NCBI GenBank assembly: GCA_024743095.1
Contig: JANSXF010000004.1
Span: 1-64,000, forward strand
Source of the DNA: Flavobacteriaceae bacterium
GTDB lineage: Bacteria; Bacteroidota; Bacteroidia; Flavobacteriales; Flavobacteriaceae
Length of the DNA stretch: 64,000 bases
Direction: 5' to 3'
In this document: one piece after another, positions 32,358-41,659 of the stretch
How the letters are laid out: every line of letters starts with the position of its first letter
Numbering within the stretch: position 1 is the first letter of the stretch
Made by a program: the position numbers and the translations under genes
The notes under the pieces: model-generated
Told to the model about the DNA's origin: nothing
The model's database searches: none
The model's input: the letters and a program-made list of their open reading frames with translations, nothing else

Positions 32358-33877
32358 GCTTTTTGGGATACAAAATCCTCCCATTCCTTAAAACGTTCCT
32401 CGCCCATTACACGCTCCATTTTCACCTGGCCGCCTTTTTTCTTGTTGGCACCGCTCCATTCCGCAAACATTTTCTGGGGCACAAAATGGACCTTTACGCC
32501 TTGCAAAGCTTTGCTACGCGCCACTTTATAGTTTTTATTGGCTTCCTTCAAGTAGTTGTCCAAAACATCTGCCGTTTTCCCCTCGTCCAATTTACTCTGG
32601 GAGCCCAAATACCATGTGTGGTAAAATCCATCATCAAAACGTTTGGCACATAGTGTGTATTCCGGCACCTTAATGTCAAGTTCATCTTCCAAATGCTTCA
32701 GGGCGTCGTTCAGCTTGTTCACCGAAAGTTGAGAACCTACCGTGTTCAAGAAAAATTTGGTACGCCCGGTAATCTTTATTTCCGCTCTTTCCACATCGGT
32801 AAAGGCAATGGTATCGCCAATTATGTATCGCCAAGCGCCAGAAACGGTAGATATGATCAGAACATAATCCACATCCTCCGCTACCTCTTCCAATGTAATC
32901 GAAGGAGCATTATCCGTCAAAGAGCCATCTTGATTAACATATTTGGGCTCAAATGGAACAAACTCAAAATAGATACCGTTGTCGGTGATCAGCTTCATTG
33001 CAGTGGTCTCAGGCCTGTTCTGGCAAGCAAAAAATCCTTCCGAGGCCAAGTAGGTGTCAATAATTTGAATCGGGTGGTCCAACAGCGCATTGAAACTTTT
33101 TTCATAGGGATCAAAAGCAACTCCTCCCGAAGTGTATGCCCTTAGACTGGGCCATATTTGGTGGATATTGTCGACATTGTGATAATCTATTACCTTTTTG
33201 AGCATAAGCTCCATCCAAGATGGTATTCCGCTCAGGGCACCAATATCCCAGTTTTTGGCATTTTTAGCTATGGTGAGCACCCTTTCGTCCCAATCGTCAA
33301 TTTTGGCAATATGGTCGCCGGGCTTATAATATTTTTTGAACCAAAAGGGTATGTTACTGGCACTGATACCACTGATTTCCCCTTCTTTTTTGCCATCTCG
33401 TTCCTGTAAGTTCGTGGAACTTCCGAGCATCATGATTTCCTTCTCGAAAAAGTCCGCGGGCATATCAAAATTACTCATTGCATAAACTTGATGCCTTCCT
33501 GCCCGGGTTATGGAATCGATCATATCTCCGGTAACGGGAATCCTTTTGGGTCTTTTACCAGTAGTCCCGGAGCTAAGGGCAAAAAAATCGGGGCTTCCGG
33601 GCCAAGCCACGTCCGGCTCTCCATCAATCGTCTTGCTCCACCATTGTTCGGTGATTTTTTTATAATCATGGTAAGGTATGGCTTCTGCAAATGCTTTCTG
33701 GATATCATCCGATTTTAAAATAGCCGCAAAATCATATTGCTTGCCAAATTGGGTATCCTTGGCTATGCCCAATAATTCTTTGAGCACTTCCCTCTGTTCT
33801 TCAACAGGGTTGGGTTCCCCGCTCAAGGCCTCTTTTGCCTCGATAACTCCCTTAATAATGTTTCCAATGATGGCCAT
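32354..33877 (-). CDS. GH3-fold acyl-acid-amido synthetase-like protein
   Basis: 507 residues from the ATG at 33877 (MAIIGNIIKGV, the usual start in flavobacteria; a longer frame to 33934 is less likely). ATP/AMP-binding motifs of the ANL superfamily are SSGTTGKRPKRIPV, RAYTSGGVAFDPY and YVLIISTVSGAWRYIIGDTI. Plant GH3 proteins conjugate amino acids to auxin or jasmonate; bacterial relatives have unknown acyl substrates. It is a single-gene unit here. Family call sure, reaction inferred. Confidence 0.85.
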   Translation of the reverse strand: MAIIGNIIKGVIEAKEALSGEPNPVEEQREVLKELLGIAKDTQFGKQYDFAAILKSDDIQKAFAEAIPYHDYKKITEQWWSKTIDGEPDVAWPGSPDFFALSSGTTGKRPKRIPVTGDMIDSITRAGRHQVYAMSNFDMPADFFEKEIMMLGSSTNLQERDGKKEGEISGISASNIPFWFKKYYKPGDHIAKIDDWDERVLTIAKNAKNWDIGALSGIPSWMELMLKKVIDYHNVDNIHQIWPSLRAYTSGGVAFDPYEKSFNALLDHPIQIIDTYLASEGFFACQNRPETTAMKLITDNGIYFEFVPFEPKYVNQDGSLTDNAPSITLEEVAEDVDYVLIISTVSGAWRYIIGDTIAFTDVERAEIKITGRTKFFLNTVGSQLSVNKLNDALKHLEDELDIKVPEYTLCAKRFDDGFYHTWYLGSQSKLDEGKTADVLDNYLKEANKNYKVARSKALQGVKVHFVPQKMFAEWSGANKKKGGQVKMERVMGEERFKEWEDFVSQKA

Positions 33878-33961
33878 ATCAAATAATTTTAACAAAGTAA
33901 AATTACCCATATCCGCAGGTTGGGGTTTACTCAATCCATATTTTGATCAACTTAAATGATC

Positions 33962-34288
33962 TTAAAAATTCAGAGCCGCAAAAACAGGTGAAGAGGTCTT
34001 GGAAATTTTCTTGGAAACCGGCTGTTTCAAATTGTTGGCAATTCTGGAATAAAGAGGTTCGGGTGTATCTCCATGCACCGAGACATTCCCATTGGATGTA
34101 TTTATTTCAATTATCACCAAGGAAAGATAGCCCATAAGGTGTTCGGCCTCTTTTATTACTATCTTTACCACCTGAAGACGCATTGCATATTCCAAATTGA
34201 TTCTATCTTCTTGGCTCAATGAGCTCTTCCCCGATATGTTTTTCCAGATGATTTCCAAGTCAAAGATTTTGAAGCAAAAATAATCCAA
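33962..34288 (-). CDS. hypothetical protein, doubtful
   Basis: A 108-codon frame, upstream of the GH3-like gene on the same strand. The sequence looks protein-like (QEDRINLEYAMRLQVVKIVI, then HLMGYLSLVIIEI) but matches no family I know. It may be a real small gene or decayed sequence. The 267 bp to its right carry nothing else recognisable. Confidence 0.3.
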   Translation of the reverse strand: MDYFCFKIFDLEIIWKNISGKSSLSQEDRINLEYAMRLQVVKIVIKEAEHLMGYLSLVIIEINTSNGNVSVHGDTPEPLYSRIANNLKQPVSKKISKTSSPVFAALNF

Positions 34289-34555
34289 ACAACAGTAAAT
34301 TTACAATTAAGTCACATTAATTTAACATTGAAATTGATTTTCGAGCTATCACTATCAGCAAATTGCCCGAGCAGATAGCAGCACAGTATCAATTGATTAA
34401 CACTTCTTTTAGTCTCCCTTTTAGTTTTTTCCAACACTCCCTCCAAAAGACTTCTTAATGTTTTCATAAATATGGAAATCAAATGGTTCCATAAGCAAAA
34501 AATATCAAACTAACTCTTATATTTAGCCGATTGCGAATAATTTTAAAAATAAAAA

Positions 34556-34783
34556 ATGACCCACGAGTTACTAGAAAAGGCGGAAGAGTTTGAAAAAAGG
34601 CCCATGAGCCACATGTCCACCAGCGATAGGGTTAAGGCCTCAAGGGAAGCAAAGAGCTTGATTCTTTCCATCAACGAGATTTATAAAAAGACCAAGGATT
34701 CCAAATTAATGGAAACCATGAAGAACATTACCGCTAAAAAGCGTAAAATAGAAAAACGGCTGAAAGGTTCACCTTTGGCATAA
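34556..34783 (+). CDS. small charged helical hypothetical protein
   Basis: A 75-residue, highly charged, predicted all-helical protein (MTHELLEKAEEFEKRP, SREAKSLILSINEIYKKTKD, KKRKIEKRLKGS). No domain is recognised. An almost immediate downstream 15-bp hairpin supports a short monocistronic transcript. It may bind nucleic acid or be regulatory; unknown. Confidence 0.6.
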   Translation: MTHELLEKAEEFEKRPMSHMSTSDRVKASREAKSLILSINEIYKKTKDSKLMETMKNITAKKRKIEKRLKGSPLA

Positions 34784-34790
34784 TTTATCT

Positions 34791-34835
34791 TTTACGGAAG
34801 GATGCTTGCTCTTTAAAGAGGCATCCTTCCGTAAA
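34791..34835. terminator. strong 15-bp hairpin, terminator-like
   Basis: TTTACGGAAGGATGC pairs perfectly with GCATCCTTCCGTAAA around a 15-base loop, 8 bp after the stop of the 75-residue gene. There is no long T-tract after it, although the stem itself ends in AAA/TTT. It is probably a terminator or mRNA-stabilising element. Confidence 0.55.
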
Positions 34836-35070
34836 TTACCCCATTCCATCCCTTGACAAAAAAACACTTAACCTGTTGTTTTTCAGAGAACAAACTGTTT
34901 TTTTAACATCGCATTCCTTGCTACATAAACAAGGTATTTTCCATTTACATAGATTTTACGACCAATTATGTTCCAATTGCTGCAACCAATAAAAATATGG
35001 ATTGCAGATGGGTGTATTTTAAATAATTTAGGTGTGTAGTTTTAACTCAACCAAATAAACACTCAGAAAA

Positions 35071-35172
35071 ATGAACACTATAGAAGCAAAACTTGGATAC
35101 CTATTTTGGTACGCTGTAATTGCACTATCCGTTTACTCTCTTTTTAGCAGCATATACTTTTACATTAGTTAG
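35071..35172 (+). CDS. 33-residue putative membrane peptide
   Basis: A short frame, MNTIEAKLGYLFWYAVIALS with a further hydrophobic stretch, giving one transmembrane helix. It is followed after 54 bp by a terminator-like hairpin. Size and setting are like small envelope peptides, but nothing else supports it. Confidence 0.4.
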   Translation: MNTIEAKLGYLFWYAVIALSVYSLFSSIYFYIS

Positions 35173-35226
35173 CTATACTAAACACTAACACAATCCAAAT
35201 TACCCATAGTTAAAAAATGTCTCTTT

Positions 35227-35256
35227 ATAGGGCTCCTTTCCAGGGCCCTATTTTAT
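35227..35256. terminator. bidirectional terminator candidate
   Basis: ATAGGGC (35227-35233) and GCCCTAT (35245-35251) pair around an 11-base loop, followed by TTTATTTCC on the plus strand. It lies between the mini-gene and the convergent pyruvate-kinase-like gene, whose stop overlaps its right edge. Confidence 0.6.
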
Positions 35257-36773
35257 TTCCATTGCATTTTCGGCAACAATACTTCCTTTTTATGATGGGA
35301 ACCTTCCACATTGAGCAATACCTCATCTAAAAATGCGATGGCCTCGCCAATATGGGGGCCCTTGTTCAACATTACACATTCTGCCTGCACAGAAGAAGTG
35401 ATATCCGTTATCTCAGAACGGGAGGGCATTCCCTGTTTCGCCAAGCCTTCCAGCACTTGTGTGGCCCAGACCACTGGTATATGGGCCGCACTGCAAAACG
35501 CCAAAATGCCCTCCTGCACCATCCCCATATTTTTCCAACCGACTTCCAAGGCAAGGTCTCCACGAGCGATCATTACCCCTAAATGCCTACGCTTCATCGC
35601 AGTGATCAAAATGTCGATCAGGTTATTATATGCCAAATTGGTTTCAATCTTTATAATAATGCCCAGATTCTCGTCTGCTCCCAATTGTTTTAACTCTTCC
35701 AGAAGTTCATTCATGTCATCTTGGTCGTTCACATAAGAGTAGTTTACGATATCCGCGTGTTTGACCACAAACTTTAAATCTTCCCGATCCTTATTGGTCA
35801 GACCAGAAATCCCCAGGTCCACTGTAGGCAGGTTGATTCCTTTTTCGCTCTTCAGCTTAGCACCTCCCGGTTTTGCGCGGGTTATTTTCACTTGAAAGGA
35901 CGTTGCTCCAACTTCGATTATCTCTCCTTCAATTTTACCGTCATCGAACAATATGGGGGCTCCCACCACTACTCGACCTACTATTTGTGATGGAACACAA
36001 CTTATTTGCGCAGTGCTGTTTGATTTTTGATACGAATTACCATTGAACGGGACAGGTTCATTTTCATCTCCAGACACAGTAAGTTTATCGCCCTTGTTCA
36101 AAACAATGTACGGTTTTCCCTTCTTTTTGACCCTTGGTCGATCGCCCCAATGGATTTTTCCTGTCCTGACCTTGGGTCCCGCCAAATCCATGGCCACTTT
36201 TACCGTGGCAGAACACTCCTTGGCAGCTTTTCGCACATTTTCAACAATGCCTTTCCAAACCTCTGGACCATCGTGCGCACAGTTGATCCTAGCACAGTCC
36301 ATTCCATTTTTTACCATCTCCAACACCATAGGGTAATCGGTGGCGGCTTCTGTAGGTTGAGTGACCATTATCCTCACCCTTCGGGATTTGCCCTTTTCCC
36401 CAAAAAGCCCGTTGGTATGCTTTTTCAAAAGTTCGGAACCTTCGCCAATGGACAAAATTTGATTCTTTTCCAAATCAACGGAGTCCCCAAGCAAACTATT
36501 CAGGATTATTTTTAAATTCATCAAACTTCCTAAAATATTTCCTTCGGCGTTTGCCAAACGGGTCAATCCCAGTTGCTTTAGCCCTTTTTGCATTTTACGG
36601 GCATCAAAACTTCGGAATGCAGCATAGTGCATAAGGTTTTTTGCACTTTCCATGTAATCCGAACATATGTTGTGCGGCCATAACGCTGTATCGGTGTTTT
36701 GCCGCCGTATCAAATCAATGACCTCATCTACCTGTAATGCCATTTTTCGAAGCCGTTCATGTGCAATTCCCAT
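35253..36773 (-). CDS. pyruvate kinase-like protein with N-terminal extension
   Basis: A 506-residue protein. Residues 1-130 are a helical extension absent from normal pyruvate kinase. The kinase barrel follows: MVTQPTEAATDYPMVLEMVK, DLAGPKVRTG (substrate/metal region), INLPTVDLGISGLTNKDRED, the GIIIKIET active-site segment and MIARGDLALEV. The C-terminal allosteric domain of about 100 residues is missing. It may be a second, unregulated pyruvate kinase or an enzyme with a changed substrate. It could also start at the ATG at 36743. Confidence 0.75.
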   Translation of the reverse strand: MGIAHERLRKMALQVDEVIDLIRRQNTDTALWPHNICSDYMESAKNLMHYAAFRSFDARKMQKGLKQLGLTRLANAEGNILGSLMNLKIILNSLLGDSVDLEKNQILSIGEGSELLKKHTNGLFGEKGKSRRVRIMVTQPTEAATDYPMVLEMVKNGMDCARINCAHDGPEVWKGIVENVRKAAKECSATVKVAMDLAGPKVRTGKIHWGDRPRVKKKGKPYIVLNKGDKLTVSGDENEPVPFNGNSYQKSNSTAQISCVPSQIVGRVVVGAPILFDDGKIEGEIIEVGATSFQVKITRAKPGGAKLKSEKGINLPTVDLGISGLTNKDREDLKFVVKHADIVNYSYVNDQDDMNELLEELKQLGADENLGIIIKIETNLAYNNLIDILITAMKRRHLGVMIARGDLALEVGWKNMGMVQEGILAFCSAAHIPVVWATQVLEGLAKQGMPSRSEITDITSSVQAECVMLNKGPHIGEAIAFLDEVLLNVEGSHHKKEVLLPKMQWK

Positions 36774-37032
36774 GTTTCTTTATTTATGACAAAGGTCATA
36801 CACCGCCCATTCAAAAAAACTGATATTGGTCACAACTGAAAGCTTCAAAAAAATCGCTATAAATTCACAATTATAAAATAGGCCCGGTAAAACAATTTTT
36901 TTACGGTAAAAGAGTTAATACTTTATTGTATGACGCATTTTCTTACATTATTTTGGTGTTGTAAGAAAAGTACTCTATTGAACCATTAAGTTGAGAAAAG
37001 TATTATTAAAGGCCCCTATTTAGATACTTTAA

Positions 37033-39075
37033 ATGCCGTTGAAACCTTCCAAAAGAGAACTGATATTTCCGTTTGCAGTTTTTGCAGTCTTTATCGCTAT
37101 TGTCTTTATTTTATGGAACAATTCCCTGAACACCCACAAATCAACCTACATTAGGGAAATCCAAAATACAGGCAATCTTAGGGCAAAAGAATTTTTTTCC
37201 CTGGTAAAATACGATATCAAATCTTTGGAGAACTTGAAGCAGCGTATTGAAATGACGAATGGTTCATATTTCGACTATTGGGAAAAGGATGCCGGCCTTA
37301 TTTTGGAGCAAAATCCTTCCTTTAGGTTTGTTGAATGGTTGGACAGCACGATGACCATCCAAAAAATAACTCCTTTGGAGGGAAACAAGGCGGCTATAGG
37401 ACTGGACCTAACCGAACATCCAAGGTACCCCCAATGGAAAAAACACGTAAGGGATTCATCCACAAACATCTCCCCTTGGACAAAGTTGCATCAAGGAGGC
37501 CTTGCTTTTCTGGTGGATGTACCGGTATACTTTAACGGGACTTTTAATGGGTCGGTAACGGCCGGAATGGATTTTACCATGCCCTTCAATGAACTGGTAA
37601 CGGACTTGGACAAGTATGCTATCCAAATACAGGACGAAAAAGGGACCGTTTTTTACTCAAAAAACAACCCTAGGGCAAACGAAATCGGAAAAGAGTTCAT
37701 CTTTACCACAACCTTTGAGGTTGACGCACTCGATGGGCAAAAATGGACATTCTCATTAATGCCCTCACATTTAAACTTTTTGGCCGAAAGAAAACAATCA
37801 ACTTACATTTACTTGGCATTTGGACTTTTGCTATCATTTCTTACCAGTTCACTCATATATTTTTATCGGTCCTCAAGAAAAAAGAACAAAAACCTGCACG
37901 ATGCCAACCTAAAGTTGCACGACCTCAACACTTCCCTAAAACAAGAACAGTTGCGGGCCGAAAAGGCTTCCAAATCAAAAACGGAGTTCATATCCAACAT
38001 GAGCCACGAAATAAGGACGCCACTGAACGCCATTATTGGATTTATCGAGGTTTTAAAACTTTCCGAAATACAAAGTTCATTGCAAGAATATCTCTCACTC
38101 ATGGACATTTCTTCAAAAAAGTTGCTCCTATTAGTGAACGATATTCTGGAAATCGATAAGATAGAATCTGGAAAAACCACCTTTAGAGAAGATATTTTCC
38201 ATCCATTGGAAGAATTAAAGAACATCATCCGATTATATCGACCTACCGCTGAAGAAAAGGGATTGTACATCGATTTGAAGCAAACCATAACTAACCGTGC
38301 TGATGTGGTAGGCGACATTGGAAAATACGGCCAGATCATCACAAACATTTTAAGAAACTCCCTAAAGTTCACCGAAAAGGGCGGTATATCCATCTTGTAC
38401 AAAGAAAACATTACAAACAACAACCAATCGGTTGACATCATCATAAAAGATTCTGGAATCGGGATTCCAAAAGATAAGATCAATACAATCTTTGATAGGT
38501 TTACACAGGTAGATGTTGGTAAAGCAAAGCGACACGAAGGCAGTGGCCTGGGCCTTTACATTACCTACAAACTTGTAGAGCTCTTAAATGGTGAGATCAA
38601 TGTGACCAGTGAAGAGGACCAGGGTACCGAGTTTCATCTCTCGCTAACGTTTCCAATATCCGAGAATACCGGCATGATTGGAAAAACAGACCTCGAATCA
38701 ATTGATTTTAAAGGCTGTAAGGTGTTAATAGTGGATGACAACAGGGTAAATGTTATAGTGTTGGAAAAGACTTTGGAGAAATTGGGCGTCGATTCCGATT
38801 CGGTTTGCAACGGACACGAAGCCATCGAGGCCGTCAAAAAAAACCACTTTCAATTGGTGTTCATGGATGTTCATATGCCAAAAATGGATGGCCTAACAGC
38901 AACAAAGGAAATTAGAAAGTTCAATGATGATATCGGAATTATAGGCCTTTCCGCAGATGTAACAAAAGAAGCAATAGATGAGGCCAAAAACGCGGGCATG
39001 AACGATTATTTTACAAAACCCATTTCGTTCGATAAACTATGCAAACATTTGCCCAATTACCTGGTTAATATGTAA
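37033..39075 (+). CDS. hybrid sensor histidine kinase with receiver domain
   Basis: A 680-residue protein. TM1 at about 11-28, a periplasmic sensor of about 225 residues (CHASE/Cache-like), TM2 at about 255-278, then a coiled coil. HisKA follows with the phospho-acceptor H325 in MSHEIRTPLNAIIGF. The ATPase has an N-box (NILRNSLKFTEKGG), DSGIGIPKD and GSGLGLYI. The C-terminal receiver domain has VLIVDDNRVN and phospho-Asp612 in VFMDVHMPKMDG. No HTH output or partner regulator is adjacent, so phosphotransfer to a distant HPt protein is expected. The sensed signal is unknown. Confidence 0.9.
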   Translation: MPLKPSKRELIFPFAVFAVFIAIVFILWNNSLNTHKSTYIREIQNTGNLRAKEFFSLVKYDIKSLENLKQRIEMTNGSYFDYWEKDAGLILEQNPSFRFVEWLDSTMTIQKITPLEGNKAAIGLDLTEHPRYPQWKKHVRDSSTNISPWTKLHQGGLAFLVDVPVYFNGTFNGSVTAGMDFTMPFNELVTDLDKYAIQIQDEKGTVFYSKNNPRANEIGKEFIFTTTFEVDALDGQKWTFSLMPSHLNFLAERKQSTYIYLAFGLLLSFLTSSLIYFYRSSRKKNKNLHDANLKLHDLNTSLKQEQLRAEKASKSKTEFISNMSHEIRTPLNAIIGFIEVLKLSEIQSSLQEYLSLMDISSKKLLLLVNDILEIDKIESGKTTFREDIFHPLEELKNIIRLYRPTAEEKGLYIDLKQTITNRADVVGDIGKYGQIITNILRNSLKFTEKGGISILYKENITNNNQSVDIIIKDSGIGIPKDKINTIFDRFTQVDVGKAKRHEGSGLGLYITYKLVELLNGEINVTSEEDQGTEFHLSLTFPISENTGMIGKTDLESIDFKGCKVLIVDDNRVNVIVLEKTLEKLGVDSDSVCNGHEAIEAVKKNHFQLVFMDVHMPKMDGLTATKEIRKFNDDIGIIGLSADVTKEAIDEAKNAGMNDYFTKPISFDKLCKHLPNYLVNM

Positions 39076-39267
39076 TAGACCCATTGTTCTCTTCATTCTT
39101 AAAAATTAAAAAATTGGGTTTCTTCAATGCGAAAAGTCTTTATGATAGTATATTTGAGTGGATAATTCGGTCCCCAGATCAAAATAGAAAAAACAAACAC
39201 CATTGTAAGTATTACATTGCTATTTTGACCAATACCGATTTTTTGTCCACTGATAAAAATAAAGTCA

Positions 39268-39885
39268 TTGAGCAAAAACCTACTTTTAATCCTTACCCGC
39301 AACCCCGAACTTGGTAAATGTAAGACCCGACTGGCCTCTAAAGTGGGGGATAAGGCCGCATTGGAAATTTATAAGTTTTTGTTGGACAAGACCGTGTCGT
39401 TCACCAAAGATTTGAAGGTTGAGAAATGGGTCTACTATTCGGAACAGGTTTGGGAGGATGATATTTGGGACAAGGAAATCTACAAGAAAAAACCTCAGGT
39501 CGGCAACGACCTGGGCATTCGGATGATGAACGCTTTTAAAGAAGGGTTCGAGGCCGGTTTTGAGAACATCATCATTATAGGGAGCGATATGTACCACTTA
39601 AATCAATCCAATCTGGAAGAAGCATTCTCAAATTTCAAGGATCATGACTATGTGGTAGGTCCTGCCGAAGATGGCGGATACTATCTTTTGGGGATGAAAT
39701 CTTTAAAGTCGGGACTTTTCCAAAATAAAAAATGGGGCACCGACACCGTGCTTTCCGACACCCTTTTCGATATTAAAGGTGAGAAAGTAGCCCTTTTGGA
39801 CGAAAAAAACGACGTTGATTATTATGAGGACATCAAAGACATTAAAGCCTTTGAGCCATTTTTAAAACATATGAAAAATGACTAA
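39268..39885 (+). CDS. DUF2064/TIGR04282-type arsenosugar glycosyltransferase
   Basis: 205 residues from a TTG start at 39268 (SKNLLLILTRNPELGKCKTR follows, the usual N-terminus of the family). Nucleotide-sugar fold motifs include IIIGSDMYHL and YVVGPAEDGGYYLLGM, and KWGTDTVL. TIGR04282 proteins are assigned to arsenosugar biosynthesis because they sit with arsM and arsS. It overlaps the next gene by 8 bp, so the unit is a tight operon with the phosphorylase and ArsM. Confidence 0.8.
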   Translation: MSKNLLLILTRNPELGKCKTRLASKVGDKAALEIYKFLLDKTVSFTKDLKVEKWVYYSEQVWEDDIWDKEIYKKKPQVGNDLGIRMMNAFKEGFEAGFENIIIIGSDMYHLNQSNLEEAFSNFKDHDYVVGPAEDGGYYLLGMKSLKSGLFQNKKWGTDTVLSDTLFDIKGEKVALLDEKNDVDYYEDIKDIKAFEPFLKHMKND

Positions 39886-40693
39886 AAAACAAATATCGGA
39901 ATCCGTTGAATACCTTAAAAAAAGAGGGTTCGAAACCCCCGAGATCGGTATTGTCCTGGGTACAGGCCTAGGGCAACTCGTGGACAGTATTGAAGATTCC
40001 ATAGAGGCCCATTACAACCATATTCCCTATTTCCCTTTGGCCACTGTTGAATTCCATACCGGCAAATTGATCTACGGGAGCATAGCGGGCAAAAAAGTCG
40101 TGGTAATGCAAGGGCGTTTCCATTTGTATGAAGGGTATGACTTTTTGGACATCACCTATCCCATTCGCGTAATGCACGAACTGGGCATAAAAAATCTCTT
40201 TGTCTCCAATGCCGCTGGGGCCATCAATCTTGACTTTAAGAAAGGGGACATTATGTTGATCGAGGATCATATCAATCTTCAGGGAGGCTCTCCTTTGGCA
40301 TTCAAAAATGTATCCGAATTCGGCAACCGATTTGTGGATATGAGCGAGCCGTACAACCCTGAAATGCGCAAAAAAGTGGAAGCAATTGCAATCCGGGAAA
40401 ATATTTCGCTCAAAAAAGGAATCTACGCTTCGGTGGTGGGGCCACAGTTGGAAACCAAAGCAGAATATCGGATGCTAAAAATTATGGGTGCCGACGCCGT
40501 GGGGATGAGCACCGTTCCCGAAGTAATTGTTGCCAATCATTTACGACTACCCATCGTAGCGGTATCCGTTTTGACAGATGAATGCGATCCCGATAATCTG
40601 GAACCTGTTGAAGTTCAAGAGATTTTAAAAATTGCAGGGCAAACCGAACCCAAAATGATAAAGCTATTCAAGGAACTAATCAAAGAACTATGA
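39878..40693 (+). CDS. purine-nucleoside phosphorylase
   Basis: 271 residues, PNP class I: LGTGLGQLVD, the phosphate/ribose motif VMQGRFHLYEGYD, SNAAGAINLDFKKGD, GIYASVVGPQLETKAEYRML and ADAVGMSTVPEVIVANH. It splits purine nucleosides with phosphate. Between an arsenosugar glycosyltransferase and arsM, it could remove adenine from the 5'-deoxyadenosyl intermediate; this is inference from context. Overlaps arsM by ATGA. Confidence 0.9.
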   Translation: MTKKQISESVEYLKKRGFETPEIGIVLGTGLGQLVDSIEDSIEAHYNHIPYFPLATVEFHTGKLIYGSIAGKKVVVMQGRFHLYEGYDFLDITYPIRVMHELGIKNLFVSNAAGAINLDFKKGDIMLIEDHINLQGGSPLAFKNVSEFGNRFVDMSEPYNPEMRKKVEAIAIRENISLKKGIYASVVGPQLETKAEYRMLKIMGADAVGMSTVPEVIVANHLRLPIVAVSVLTDECDPDNLEPVEVQEILKIAGQTEPKMIKLFKELIKEL

Positions 40694-41655
40694 GCTATTT
40701 AGATGCCACTCAAGACCTTTATAAAGAAGCGGCCCTGACCCCGGATGTCGGGCTTTGTTGCACCACCAACCCCATTTGGCAATTCCCTGGGCTCTCCATA
40801 CCCAAAATTATGCAGGAGATGAACTATGGCTGTGGCAGCACCGTTTCTGCACAGGATCTGGTAAACAATCCCAAGGTATTGTACGTTGGTGTAGGTGGCG
40901 GAATGGAACTGCTTCAATTCGCCTACTTTTCGAGACAAAAAGGGGGTGTCACTGGAGTAGATTCCGTAGATGAAATGTTGGGAGCTTCCCAAAAAAACTT
41001 CAAAATAGCGGAAGAAGAAAACGATTGGTTCAAAAGTGAATATGTCAACTTGGTAAAGGGCGATGCCCTCAATCTTTCCGTTGCCGATCAAAGCATGGAT
41101 GTGGCCGCCCAAAACTGTCTCTTCAATATTTTTAAAATAGAGGATTTGAAGAAAGCAGTTTCCGAAATGTACCGTGTATTGAAGCCGCATGGCAGATTGG
41201 TGATGAGCGACCCCATTTGCGAACAACCCATGAACGATGAGCTAAGAAACGATGATAGGCTCAGAGCACAATGCTTGAGCGGTAGTATTCCATTAAAGGA
41301 GTATATAAAAGTATTGACCGATGCCGGTTTCGGCACCATTGAGATTCGTGGTAAAAGATCGTATCGCGTATTATCGCCCAATCATTATCCCACCAAAGAA
41401 CTGATTCATATCGAATCCATTGAAATTGCCGCGATAAAAGACCCAATGCCAAGCGATGGACCCTGTGTTTTTACAGGAAAGACGGCCATCTATTTTGGCA
41501 ACGAAGCTTATTTTGACGACAATAAGGGGCATGTGCTACAGCAAAATCAACCTTTGGCCGTGTGTGATAAAACTGCGGCAGCTTTGGCAAAGGCTTCGGA
41601 TGAAATCTTTATTAGTGAAAGTACCTACCACTATAACGGTGGTGGATGCTGCTAA
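40690..41655 (+). CDS. arsM: arsenite S-adenosylmethionine methyltransferase (ArsM)
   Basis: A 321-residue protein. The SAM-binding Rossmann motif is VLYVGVGGGMELLQFA with VTGVDSVDEML, and the post-I region is DVAAQNCLFNIF. The cysteine pair GLCCTT near the N-terminus, a central C in MSDPICEQP, and a GGGCC tail provide thiol ligands for As(III). It matches the arsenosugar-type ArsM of flavobacteria. The radical-SAM partner ArsS usually near it is not in the window. Confidence 0.85.
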   Translation: MSYLDATQDLYKEAALTPDVGLCCTTNPIWQFPGLSIPKIMQEMNYGCGSTVSAQDLVNNPKVLYVGVGGGMELLQFAYFSRQKGGVTGVDSVDEMLGASQKNFKIAEEENDWFKSEYVNLVKGDALNLSVADQSMDVAAQNCLFNIFKIEDLKKAVSEMYRVLKPHGRLVMSDPICEQPMNDELRNDDRLRAQCLSGSIPLKEYIKVLTDAGFGTIEIRGKRSYRVLSPNHYPTKELIHIESIEIAAIKDPMPSDGPCVFTGKTAIYFGNEAYFDDNKGHVLQQNQPLAVCDKTAAALAKASDEIFISESTYHYNGGGCC

Positions 41656-41659
41656 CCGG

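Noticed and set aside
40788-40796. Nine-base match (TGGGCTCTC) to the candidate guide of the dCas12f RNA
   Set aside because: It lies inside the arsM coding region, lacks matches on both sides and is expected by chance in 64 kb.
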